Below, in pieces: positions 1 to 5,278 of a stretch of DNA of 10,498 nt; positions within the stretch are counted from its first letter, which is position 1; the number at the start of each line of letters is the position of its first letter. Under the pieces are notes generated by a model. It did no database searches. It had not been told where the DNA came from and was given only the letters and a program-made list of their open reading frames with translations. Source of the DNA: an uncultured bacterium (GTDB lineage Bacteria; Actinomycetota; Coriobacteriia; Coriobacteriales; Coriobacteriaceae); assembly GCA_905216075.1 (NCBI GenBank), contig CAJMSO010000043.1:1-10498 (forward strand), in the 5' to 3' direction. Position numbers and translations under genes: made by a program.

Positions 1-44
1 ACAACCTCAAGTACCGCCGCTACTACCACCAGTTCGACTACTAA
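1..44 (+). CDS. 3' end of an SIS-domain sugar-phosphate deglycase gene (partial, upstream copy)
   Basis: Only the last 13 sense codons and a TAA stop (42-44) are inside the window, in the frame beginning at base 3. The visible residues are NLKYRRYYHQFDY. These 44 bases are identical to 5151-5194, the end of the complete deglycase gene later in the window, and the match stops right after the stop codon. I therefore read this as the tail of a second copy or close paralogue of that deglycase, placed just before the EIIA gene. The EIIA start codon is 21 bases downstream, so the two are probably cotranscribed. In Salmonella the gfr operon has two such deglycases (GfrE, GfrF) with one PTS, so a two-deglycase locus has precedent. 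Whether the full upstream gene is identical cannot be seen here. Confidence 0.8.
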   Translation, partial: NLKYRRYYHQFDY

Positions 45-65
45 TTTCATTTGGGGGAAACCGCA

Positions 66-485
66 ATGAGGCAATACATCTTCGCCAGCCACGCGCATTT
101 TGCGACCGGCATCAAGGAGAGCACCGAGCTGCTCTCGGGCGCGCGCGATAACGTCCACGACCTGTCGATGTTTGTCGACGGCCGCACCGACGTCGCCGAG
201 GAGGCCGCCAAGCTCCTGGCGACCTTCGACCCCGCCGACGACGTAATCGTGTGCACCGACCTGTTTGGCGGCAGCGTCAACAACGAGTTCACCAAGATCG
301 TCCAGACGCGCCCCAACACCTACCTGGTTGCCAACATGAATCTGCCGCTGCTGATCCAGCTGCTCTTTTCGGACCAGGAGGCTCCCGCCGATCAGGTTAT
401 CCGCGAGATCCTCGCGGCTGACGACACGCGCGTCAAGTTTGTCAACGACCTGCTGACCGATGCGGATGACGAGGAAGAGTTCTAG
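66..485 (+). CDS. PTS mannose/fructose/sorbose-family EIIA component
   Basis: This cytoplasmic phosphocarrier of 139 residues takes phosphate from HPr and passes it to EIIB. The phosphorylated histidine is most likely His9 in FASHAHF, aligned with the GTHG histidine of E. coli ManX. The DLFGGS stretch (residues 65-70) matches the family D-T-W-G-G-S motif, and NMNLP (90-94) matches the N-x-P segment near the active site. The length fits a single EIIA domain not fused to EIIB, unlike ManX. I chose ATG at 66, preceded by GGGGGAAA (53-60). An in-frame TTG at 51 would put the ribosome site inside the gene. The C-terminus is strongly acidic (DADDEEEF). It follows the partial deglycase by 21 bases and precedes EIIB by 57 bases. 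The sequence alone does not give the sugar, but the neighbours suggest a glycated amino acid. Confidence 0.92.
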   Translation: MRQYIFASHAHFATGIKESTELLSGARDNVHDLSMFVDGRTDVAEEAAKLLATFDPADDVIVCTDLFGGSVNNEFTKIVQTRPNTYLVANMNLPLLIQLLFSDQEAPADQVIREILAADDTRVKFVNDLLTDADDEEEF

Positions 486-542
486 TCACCGCCTGCTATT
501 AATGGGGCCGGGTTTCCGGCATGAGACCTTTGGGGGTCAATC

Positions 543-1025
543 ATGATTCAACTGCTTCGCGTCGACCATCGTCTGCTTCATGGCCAGGTGGCCGTCTCTT
601 GGGTCCAGGGCTTGGGCTCTGACTGCATCTTCTGCGTTGGCGACAACGTTGCCAACGATCCCGTCTGGAAGACTACGCTCAAGATGGGAAAGCCGGCCAA
701 CGTCAAGCTCGTCATCAAGGACATGGAGCACGCCATCGAGGCCATCAACTCCGGTGTTACCGATAAGTACAAGATGATCATCTGCGTCGCCAGCATCGCC
801 GAGGCCAAGCAGCTTGTCGACGGCTGCCCGCAGATCACCTCCATCAACCTGGGCAACACCAAGTCCAAGGACGAGCAGCGTCCCGATGCCCGTAAGATCT
901 CCCGCCAGATCTTTGTGACTGCTGCCGAGGAAGAGGACATTCGTGAGCTCGTCGGCCGCGGTGTCGAGGTCGAGATTCGCGCTCTGGCCGACGACCCCAA
1001 GGTCGATGCCCTAAGCGCCCTCTAA
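543..1025 (+). CDS. PTS mannose/fructose/sorbose-family EIIB component
   Basis: This cytoplasmic phosphotransfer protein of 160 residues receives phosphate from EIIA and gives it to the sugar entering through EIIC/EIID. The N-terminal signature RVDHRLLHGQVAVSW (residues 6-20) corresponds to the family R-x-D-x-R-L-I-H-G-Q-V motif, and His13 is the expected phosphorylated residue. ITSINLGNTKS (about 99-109) matches the I-x-S-x-N-x-G region of the fold. ADDPK near the C-terminus matches the usual D-P-K ending. Length is normal for a stand-alone EIIB. ATG at 543 is preceded by TTTGGGGGT, and a GACC/GGTC pairing (525-528 with 535-538) could partly fold over this ribosome site. It is separated from EIIC by 294 bases holding a GC hairpin and a new promoter, which is unusual because the four parts are normally contiguous. 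Confidence 0.94.
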   Translation: MIQLLRVDHRLLHGQVAVSWVQGLGSDCIFCVGDNVANDPVWKTTLKMGKPANVKLVIKDMEHAIEAINSGVTDKYKMIICVASIAEAKQLVDGCPQITSINLGNTKSKDEQRPDARKISRQIFVTAAEEEDIRELVGRGVEVEIRALADDPKVDALSAL

Positions 1026-1036
1026 TTGGGAACCAC

Positions 1037-1059
1037 GGGCGGCGCGCACGGCGCCGCCC
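1037..1059 (+). terminator. GC-rich hairpin after EIIB (terminator or 3' stabilising hairpin)
   Basis: GGGCGGCGC (1037-1045) pairs perfectly with GCGCCGCCC (1051-1059) across a 5-base loop, 11 bases after the EIIB stop. The following bases, CTATTCGTGG, are not a proper U tract, so complete intrinsic termination is doubtful. It could instead protect the EIIA-EIIB message from 3' decay or give partial termination. A new promoter lies about 80 bases further on. Confidence 0.55.
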
Positions 1060-1137
1060 CTATTCGTGGGCGTACCGGATAAACGCTTTACCCGTTACCC
1101 CCATCTACCGTTCACCGGGAGTACACGCCCGTTGAAC

Positions 1138-1184
1138 GATTGGTATTAAATAGTTTTCTCATGACTATATAATTGGTATCAAAT
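1138..1184 (+). promoter_or_regulatory. Promoter with paired TTGGTAT operator motifs upstream of EIIC-EIID
   Basis: A perfect -10 hexamer TATAAT (1168-1173) is joined to ATTGGTATCAAAT (1172-1184). A second copy, GATTGGTATTAAATA, lies at 1138-1152, 33 bases upstream. Both elements recur at 4038-4083 in front of the deglycase: 15 identical bases for the upstream element and 14 (TATAATTGGTATCA) for the downstream one. No good -35 hexamer sits 16-18 bases from the -10. The inferred start near 1180 falls inside the downstream motif, so a protein bound there should block transcription. The left half ATTGGTAT resembles sites bound by GntR/HutC-family sugar regulators such as NagR (from memory). The regulator is not in this window. 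Confidence 0.72.
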
Positions 1185-1191
1185 CATTTGC

Positions 1192-1306
1192 ACCGGTTTA
1201 GGTGTTAACAGCACACCGGTACAAGCTGGATCTGTCTAGGCGATTGTCGGCATGGAAAAGGGCGCGCTGACAAGTCGGGAATCGCCGCGCGGATCCAAGA
1301 GGGATC
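1192..1306 (+). promoter_or_regulatory. Structured 5' leader of the EIIC-EIID transcript
   Basis: About 140 bases separate the inferred start (near 1180) from the EIIC start codon, and no gene is supported in them. Three hairpins can be drawn. The first pairs ACCGGT at 1192-1197 and 1215-1220, with an inner GTG/CAC. The second pairs GGCGA with TCGCC (1239-1243 and 1282-1286), continued by TTGTC with GACAA (1244-1248 and 1269-1273). The third is GATCC with GGATC (1292-1296 and 1302-1306), directly before the ribosome site. I recognise no known riboswitch. The folding is drawn by eye and may be incidental in GC-rich DNA. Confidence 0.4.
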
Positions 1307-1319
1307 AAAGGGAGGAACA

Positions 1320-2093
1320 ATGCTTGTTCAAGCGATCCTCATCGGACTTATCGCTGCCTTCGGTAAGCTCGATTATCAGCTCGGTACGCTCTATGCGTTC
1401 CGCCCGATCGTTCTGTGCCCGCTCGTCGGCATAGTCCTCGGGGACCTGCAGTCCGGCCTCGCCATCGGTGCGAGCCTCGAGCTGCTCTTCATGGGTTCAA
1501 TCTCCATCGGCGCTTACGTGCCGCCCGATGAGTGTATTGGCGGTGTGCTCGCCTGCGCCTTCGCTATTCAGCTGGGTCAGAGCACCGAGGCCGCTATCGC
1601 GCTCGCGATGCCCATCGCCACTCTGTGCCTGGCCATTAAGAACGTCGTCAACGCCGGTATGCCCCTTCTGGTCGACCGTGCCGACGTCTTTGCCAGCAAG
1701 GGTAACCTCAAGGGTATCTACGCTATGCACTGGATTATCGGTCTCGTGATTGTCGTCCTGGCCTTTATCCTGTGCTCGGTCTCCTTCTATCTGGGTGCCG
1801 ACGCCGTTCAGGGCCTGCTCGACTTCATCCCGACGTTCGTCCTCGATGGCTTTGGCGTCGCAGCCAACATCCTGCCTGCCATGGGCTTCGCCATGCTCGG
1901 CCGTCTGGTGCTTACCAAGCAGCTCGTGCCGTTCTACTTCCTGGGCTTCCTGCTGTGCTCCTATGCCAACGTGCCCGTCCTCGGCGTCGCCCTGATCGCA
2001 ATCATCATCGGCATCGACAAGTACGACCTGCTGGGCCTTGGTGGCGCCCAGTCCCAGCTTTCTGTGGAAGGGGATGAGGACGATGACTTCTAA
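1320..2093 (+). CDS. PTS mannose/fructose/sorbose-family EIIC membrane component
   Basis: This integral membrane protein of 257 residues forms, with EIID, the sugar channel. It is strongly hydrophobic, with several membrane segments, for example around residues 28-41, 74-106, 138-158 and 205-231. The region GASLELLFMGSISIGAYVPP (residues 50-69) is the family signature: a G-A-x-L-E-L-x-F-M-G core followed by P-D. Length is normal. ATG at 1320 follows a strong GGGAGG site. A longer frame reaching upstream at 1252 is in another phase and has no support. The C-terminus is acidic (EGDEDDDF). The last 11 bases overlap the EIID gene, and the EIID ribosome site lies inside this gene, so the two are translationally coupled. 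It is the first gene of the unit driven by the promoter at 1138-1184. Confidence 0.95.
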   Translation: MLVQAILIGLIAAFGKLDYQLGTLYAFRPIVLCPLVGIVLGDLQSGLAIGASLELLFMGSISIGAYVPPDECIGGVLACAFAIQLGQSTEAAIALAMPIATLCLAIKNVVNAGMPLLVDRADVFASKGNLKGIYAMHWIIGLVIVVLAFILCSVSFYLGADAVQGLLDFIPTFVLDGFGVAANILPAMGFAMLGRLVLTKQLVPFYFLGFLLCSYANVPVLGVALIAIIIGIDKYDLLGLGGAQSQLSVEGDEDDDF

Positions 2094-2907
2094 TTCCGAG
2101 AACCAGATTACTCGCTCCGACCTCATTAAGAGCGCCGTGAACACCGGCGCCCTGGGCATGGAATTCTCCTGGACCTACTACAAGCAGATGAACATTGCCT
2201 TCTGCCTGATGGTCGCCAACATGCTCAAGAAGATCTATGCCGGCCGTCCCGATGATTACGCCGAGGCCTTGCACCGTCACAGCGCATTCTTCAACATCAC
2301 CCCGCAGCTCGCTCCCTTCGTGGGTGGCATCGCGATGGCCATGGAAGAAAAGGTCGCTCGTGGCGAGGTTGAGCCCGAGAGCGTCAACGACATCAAGGCC
2401 GCCCTCATGGGTCCGCTTTCCGGCCTAGGTGACTCCTTCTTCCTGTCCACCCTGCGCGTCGTCGCCGCTGCCGTGGGCATCAGCCTGTGCCAGGCCGGCA
2501 ACGTCTTTGGCCCCATCGCCTTCCTGCTCGTCTACAACATCCCGGCGTTCCTGATTCGTATCTTTGGCGCTATCAAGGGTTATGAGCTAGGCATTGGCTT
2601 CCTCGACGAGGCTCAGAAGACCGGCCTGATGCAAAAGATCATGGCCTGCGTCGGCATTGTCGGCGTTATGGTCGTCGGCGCCATGAGCAAGGACATGTTC
2701 TGGGCTTCGTTACCCATCGCCATTGGGCAGGGCGACTCCGCCCAGACTCTCCAGGACATCCTGGACGGCATCATGCCCGGTATGCTCGGTATGGCCGCCT
2801 TCTGGCTCTACTACTGGCTGCTCTCCAAGAAGATCAACCCGATGGTCCTGATCCTCTGCACCATGGTCGTGGGCATCATCGGCGCTTACTTTGGCGTGCT
2901 TGCCTAA
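2083..2907 (+). CDS. PTS mannose/fructose/sorbose-family EIID membrane component
   Basis: This second membrane subunit of the PTS channel has 274 residues with the ATG at 2083, normal for the family. Family signatures are FFNITPQLAPFVGGIAMAME (residues 69-88) and ALMGPLSGLGDSFF (107-120), both highly typical of EIID. The C-terminal part holds hydrophobic segments at about 186-200, 230-246 and 254-272. Start choice: ATG 2083 has AAGGGG (2068-2073) 9 bases upstream and GAGG closer. ATG 2074 would have no spacing to that site, and a TTG at 2038 lies deep inside EIIC. The gene overlaps EIIC by 11 bases. A terminator-like hairpin follows 48 bases after the stop, before the FrlC-like gene. Man-family EIIC and EIID act as a pair, so the substrate follows the operon context. 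Confidence 0.95.
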   Translation: MTSNSENQITRSDLIKSAVNTGALGMEFSWTYYKQMNIAFCLMVANMLKKIYAGRPDDYAEALHRHSAFFNITPQLAPFVGGIAMAMEEKVARGEVEPESVNDIKAALMGPLSGLGDSFFLSTLRVVAAAVGISLCQAGNVFGPIAFLLVYNIPAFLIRIFGAIKGYELGIGFLDEAQKTGLMQKIMACVGIVGVMVVGAMSKDMFWASLPIAIGQGDSAQTLQDILDGIMPGMLGMAAFWLYYWLLSKKINPMVLILCTMVVGIIGAYFGVLA

Positions 2908-2955
2908 TATGTTCGAATCGCGCTTCCATCGCGTCTAACGGTTGCGTCGATCTTT

Positions 2956-2993
2956 GGGGGGCTTGTCGCATCTGCGGCGGCCCCCTGTTTTTT
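2956..2993 (+). terminator. Intrinsic terminator after EIID, before the FrlC-like gene
   Basis: GGGGGC (2957-2962) pairs with GCCCCC (2980-2985), with a G-U pair outside it and a small CGC/GCG stem inside (2967-2969 with 2974-2976). It is followed by TGTTTTTT (2986-2993). This is a good Rho-independent terminator form. No TTGGTAT operator or clear promoter lies between it and the next gene at 3020, so that gene probably depends on read-through, which would set its level below that of EIIC/EIID. Confidence 0.7.
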
Positions 2994-3019
2994 AAAACTC
3001 CGTACGAAAGGGGAGGGCT

Positions 3020-3865
3020 ATGGTCGTACCCGAGCTTTCGCTCATGAACATCAACCATCGTTACTACAGCATCGAGACGTTTTTTAAGGCTGCAGGTGAG
3101 GCCGGCTATCGCAATATCGAGCTGTGGACCGGCTCGATGCACCTGTATGTGGATTGCCATGAGCACGATTCGGTGGATAAGATTCGCGATCTTGCCGCCC
3201 AATACGGTATCAAGATCGTGTGCGTGTGCCCCGAGCAGAACAACCCCAAGCCGTGGAACGTCGCGGTGCGCGGTGAGGCGGGCCAAAAACGCATCCTCTC
3301 GTACTTTAAGAATGTGATCGACGTTGCCGTTGAGTTGGGCGTGCCGCAGATTCTGGTGACGAGTGGTTGGGCCTATCTGGACGAGCCGGCTGAGGACGCC
3401 TGGGCCCGCAGCGTTGCCATGCTGCGCTCGGTGTGCGACTACGCCGATACGCGCGGTATTCGCGTCGCGCTCGAGGCCCTGCAGCCGTCGGAGTCCGTGT
3501 TGGTCAACACCGCACAGGATGTCGCGCGCATCCTCGAGGCGGTCGATCGTCCCAACCTGAAGGCCTGTATCGACTTTGGCGCCATGGAAGTTGCCGGCGA
3601 CACGATCGACGGCTACTTTGAGGTTTTGGGCGACAAGATCGTTCACACCCACTTTGTAGATGTGGGCGGCGGCACGACGCATCTTGCCTGGGGCGACGGC
3701 GAGCGTGATATGCGTGCCGACCTCGAGGCACTCATGCGCCACGGCTATACGGGCTATGTCTCGGCCGAGACGTGTGATGGCCGCTACTATCAGGATCCGT
3801 CCAAGGCGACGACTCAGGTTATCGAGATGTATCGCCGTGTGACAGCGGAGATGGAAGCTGAATAA
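3020..3865 (+). CDS. TIM-barrel sugar epimerase/isomerase, FrlC (fructoselysine 3-epimerase)-like
   Basis: This cytoplasmic protein of 281 residues belongs to the xylose-isomerase-like TIM-barrel family (AP_endonuc_2). The four expected metal ligands are visible: Glu152 (ALEALQP), Asp185 (CIDFG), His211 (HTHFVD) and Glu250 (SAETCDG). The stretches E-x-L-x-P-x-E-S (152-159), YF-x-x-LGDK (199-206) and GY-x-GY (242-246) resemble E. coli FrlC as I remember it. FrlC interconverts fructoselysine and psicoselysine. Here uptake by a PTS would deliver a 6-phosphate, so the enzyme may act on the phosphorylated form; that is inference. ATG 3020 follows a strong AAAGGGGAGG site. It lies between the PTS genes and the deglycase and is bracketed by terminator-like hairpins. 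Another sugar 3-epimerase or isomerase role remains possible, since this family is diverse. Family assignment is firm; the substrate is about 50% sure. Confidence 0.82.
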   Translation: MVVPELSLMNINHRYYSIETFFKAAGEAGYRNIELWTGSMHLYVDCHEHDSVDKIRDLAAQYGIKIVCVCPEQNNPKPWNVAVRGEAGQKRILSYFKNVIDVAVELGVPQILVTSGWAYLDEPAEDAWARSVAMLRSVCDYADTRGIRVALEALQPSESVLVNTAQDVARILEAVDRPNLKACIDFGAMEVAGDTIDGYFEVLGDKIVHTHFVDVGGGTTHLAWGDGERDMRADLEALMRHGYTGYVSAETCDGRYYQDPSKATTQVIEMYRRVTAEMEAE

Positions 3866-3874
3866 CTAAACTGC

Positions 3875-3919
3875 GCGGTTGCGCCGGAAACGCTTGGGCG
3901 GGTCTGGCGCAACGCTTTT
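3875..3919 (+). terminator. Probable terminator after the FrlC-like gene
   Basis: GTTGCGCC (3878-3885) pairs perfectly with GGCGCAAC (3906-3913), and GCG/CGC pairing extends it past one bulged G. The loop is 20 bases. TTTT (3916-3919) follows the stem almost at once. The long loop lowers confidence, but the place, 10 bases after the stop and before a new promoter, fits. Confidence 0.5.
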
Positions 3920-4037
3920 ATAGCTGGCGAGTTGTGAGGAACCCGTTGGCAGTAGCGCTCGAAATAGACAACTATTGGCGTTGTAATACCACTCGGGCGA
4001 GGAAACCGACCGTTCGCCGCAAATCTCCGTGAGTTTG

Positions 4038-4083
4038 GATTGGTATTAAATAACAAGCAATCGTATGGCTATAATTGGTATCA
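4038..4083 (+). promoter_or_regulatory. Promoter with paired TTGGTAT operator motifs upstream of the deglycase
   Basis: GATTGGTATTAAATA (4038-4052) and TATAATTGGTATCA (4070-4083) repeat the elements seen before EIIC, with a 35-base instead of a 33-base distance between motif starts. TATAAT (4070-4075) is a perfect -10, and the inferred start near 4082 lies in the downstream motif. As in the other promoter, there is no good -35 hexamer at normal spacing. The sequence between the motifs is not conserved, which makes the conserved parts look like protein-binding sites. A reverse-complement copy of the core, TAATACCA, lies at 3984-3991. Confidence 0.72.
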
Positions 4084-4090
4084 GCAAGAA

Positions 4091-4111
4091 GCGCGATGTA
4101 TAGAATTGCGC
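4091..4111 (+). other. Small hairpin in the deglycase 5' leader
   Basis: GCGCGAT (4091-4097) pairs with ATTGCGC (4105-4111), with one G-U pair and a 7-base loop. It begins about 9 bases after the inferred transcription start and ends before the GGGAGG ribosome site (4121-4126), which stays free. It may stabilise the message. It could be chance. Confidence 0.35.
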
Positions 4112-4132
4112 ACATGTGATGGGAGGACACAC

Positions 4133-5194
4133 ATGAAGGAGACCGAGAAGATCGAGATCATGCACTTCGACCAGGAGGGCTACCTCGAGGACGGCAGGAA
4201 CGTCTACGAGGCCGGCAAGAAGATGACCGCCCTGGCCGACCGCGTGCACGAGGAGGGCTACGACGCCGTCTTCCTGATGGGCGTCGGCGGCACCTGGGAC
4301 GAGTTCATGCAGCTCGAGTACCTCATGAACAAGTTCGGCGACCGCGACCTCGAGGTCTACCTGATCCACGCCGCCGAGTGGAACGTCATGGGCCACAAGC
4401 GCATGACCGACAGGTCCGTCGTGCTGACCGCCTCCGAGTCCGGCACCACCCCCGAGGTGCTCGAGGCCGTCGGCAAGATGAGGGAGATGGGCGTGCGCGT
4501 CTTCGCCATGACCAACCCCGAGGGCAAGATCGGCCAGGCCGTGGGCGCCGAGAACTGCGTCATGATGGCCTCCGACCACGGCGCCGGCGGCTGCGAGAAG
4601 GGCTACTACCTCGCCGACTGCTTCGGCCTGCGCCTGCTCAACCGCCGCGGCTGCTTCCCCAAGTTCGACCTGTTCATCGAGCAGACGAAGGACGTCTGGA
4701 AGGACATGCTCGACATCCGCAAGCGCTTCGAGCCGCGCGCCGAGGAGCTCGCCCGCAAGTACGCGCTGGCCGACTACACCATGTTCATCGGCTCGGGCGC
4801 GCTGTGGGGCGAGACCATCCTGTACTCCATGTGCCTGCTCGAGGAGATGCAGTGGAAGCGCATCCGCCACATCACCTCGCACGACTTCTTCCACGGCACG
4901 CTCGAGCTGCTCGAGCCCGGCGTCCCGGTGTTCCTGTTCATGGGAGAGGACGAGTGCCGCGCCCTCGACGAGCGCGTCCGCGCCTTCCTCACCAGCGGCG
5001 TGACCGGCGACGAGGACTACGTCATCATCGACACCGCCGAGTACGCGATCCCGGGCCTGGACGACGACTTCCGCGTCATCGTGTCGCCGTGGATCCTGTC
5101 CGTGCTGACCACCGACCGCCTCGCGCGCAACTACGAGCTGGTCACCAAGCACAACCTCAAGTACCGCCGCTACTACCACCAGTTCGACTACTAA
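4133..5194 (+). CDS. SIS-domain Amadori-product (fructoselysine/glucoselysine-type) 6-phosphate deglycase, FrlB/GfrF/FraB-like
   Basis: This cytoplasmic protein of 353 residues has two SIS domains. It is expected to cleave a glycated amino acid 6-phosphate into hexose 6-phosphate and the free amino acid. The first SIS domain shows GVGGTWDEF (50-58) and the sugar-phosphate loop SESGTT (101-106). The second has SHDFFHGTLELLEPGVP (249-265), matching the E. coli FrlB segment GEFRHGPLEIVEPGVP. The catalytic pair of GlmS and FraB, a Glu and a His 16 residues apart, is present as Glu238 and His254. The C-terminus HN-x-x-x-RRYY resembles FrlB. ATG 4133 follows GGGAGG (4121-4126); a longer frame from TTG 4040 would start inside the operator. 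It has its own promoter and terminator. Only one of its 353 sense codons (GGA, Gly271) ends in A or T, unlike its neighbours. The exact glycated substrate is uncertain. Confidence 0.83.
   Translation: MKETEKIEIMHFDQEGYLEDGRNVYEAGKKMTALADRVHEEGYDAVFLMGVGGTWDEFMQLEYLMNKFGDRDLEVYLIHAAEWNVMGHKRMTDRSVVLTASESGTTPEVLEAVGKMREMGVRVFAMTNPEGKIGQAVGAENCVMMASDHGAGGCEKGYYLADCFGLRLLNRRGCFPKFDLFIEQTKDVWKDMLDIRKRFEPRAEELARKYALADYTMFIGSGALWGETILYSMCLLEEMQWKRIRHITSHDFFHGTLELLEPGVPVFLFMGEDECRALDERVRAFLTSGVTGDEDYVIIDTAEYAIPGLDDDFRVIVSPWILSVLTTDRLARNYELVTKHNLKYRRYYHQFDY
5151..5194 (+). repeat. 44-bp direct repeat of window positions 1-44 (deglycase 3' ends)
   Basis: These 44 bases, ending exactly with the deglycase stop codon, match positions 1-44 without a difference. 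The following bases (GAGCTG here, TTTCAT there) are unrelated. The repeat very probably continues upstream beyond the window. Copies are in the same orientation and 5150 bases apart, with all four PTS genes and the FrlC-like gene between them. Confidence 0.95.
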
Positions 5195-5247
5195 GAGCTG
5201 GTCACGGGTCCGATATCTTGGCTGGTTGATATCTCGACCCTGCACAA

Positions 5248-5278
5248 GGGCGTCCGCATTTGCGCGGGCGCCCTTTTT
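5248..5278 (+). terminator. Strong intrinsic terminator after the deglycase
   Basis: GGGCGTCCGC (5248-5257) pairs with GCGGGCGCCC (5264-5273) over 10 base pairs including one G-U, with a 6-base loop, followed directly by TTTTT (5274-5278). It separates the sugar locus from the histidine operon. A second weaker stem-loop lies just upstream at 5206-5240, built from GGGTC/GACCC and two GATATC arms. Confidence 0.88.

Noticed and set aside
1078..1091. Near-palindrome around ATAAACGCTTTAC that resembles a catabolite-response (cre) or LacI-type site
   Set aside because: It misses the outer conserved bases of the cre consensus, and only the AACGCTTT core recurs near the other promoter, where it is part of a terminator stem. 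Too weak to call.
1252..1434. Small + strand frame starting in the EIIC leader
   Set aside because: It overlaps EIIC in another phase, has no ribosome site before its ATG, and its product is Ser/Arg-rich with no recognisable feature.
2876..3742. 288-codon open frame on the minus strand across the FrlC-like gene
   Set aside because: The + strand frame has all metal ligands and a strong ribosome site; the antisense frame also runs through the intergenic terminator.
4040..4132. Upstream TTG start that would add 31 residues to the deglycase
   Set aside because: It would begin inside the operator and upstream of the -10, so it could not be translated from that promoter; ATG 4133 has an ideal GGGAGG site.
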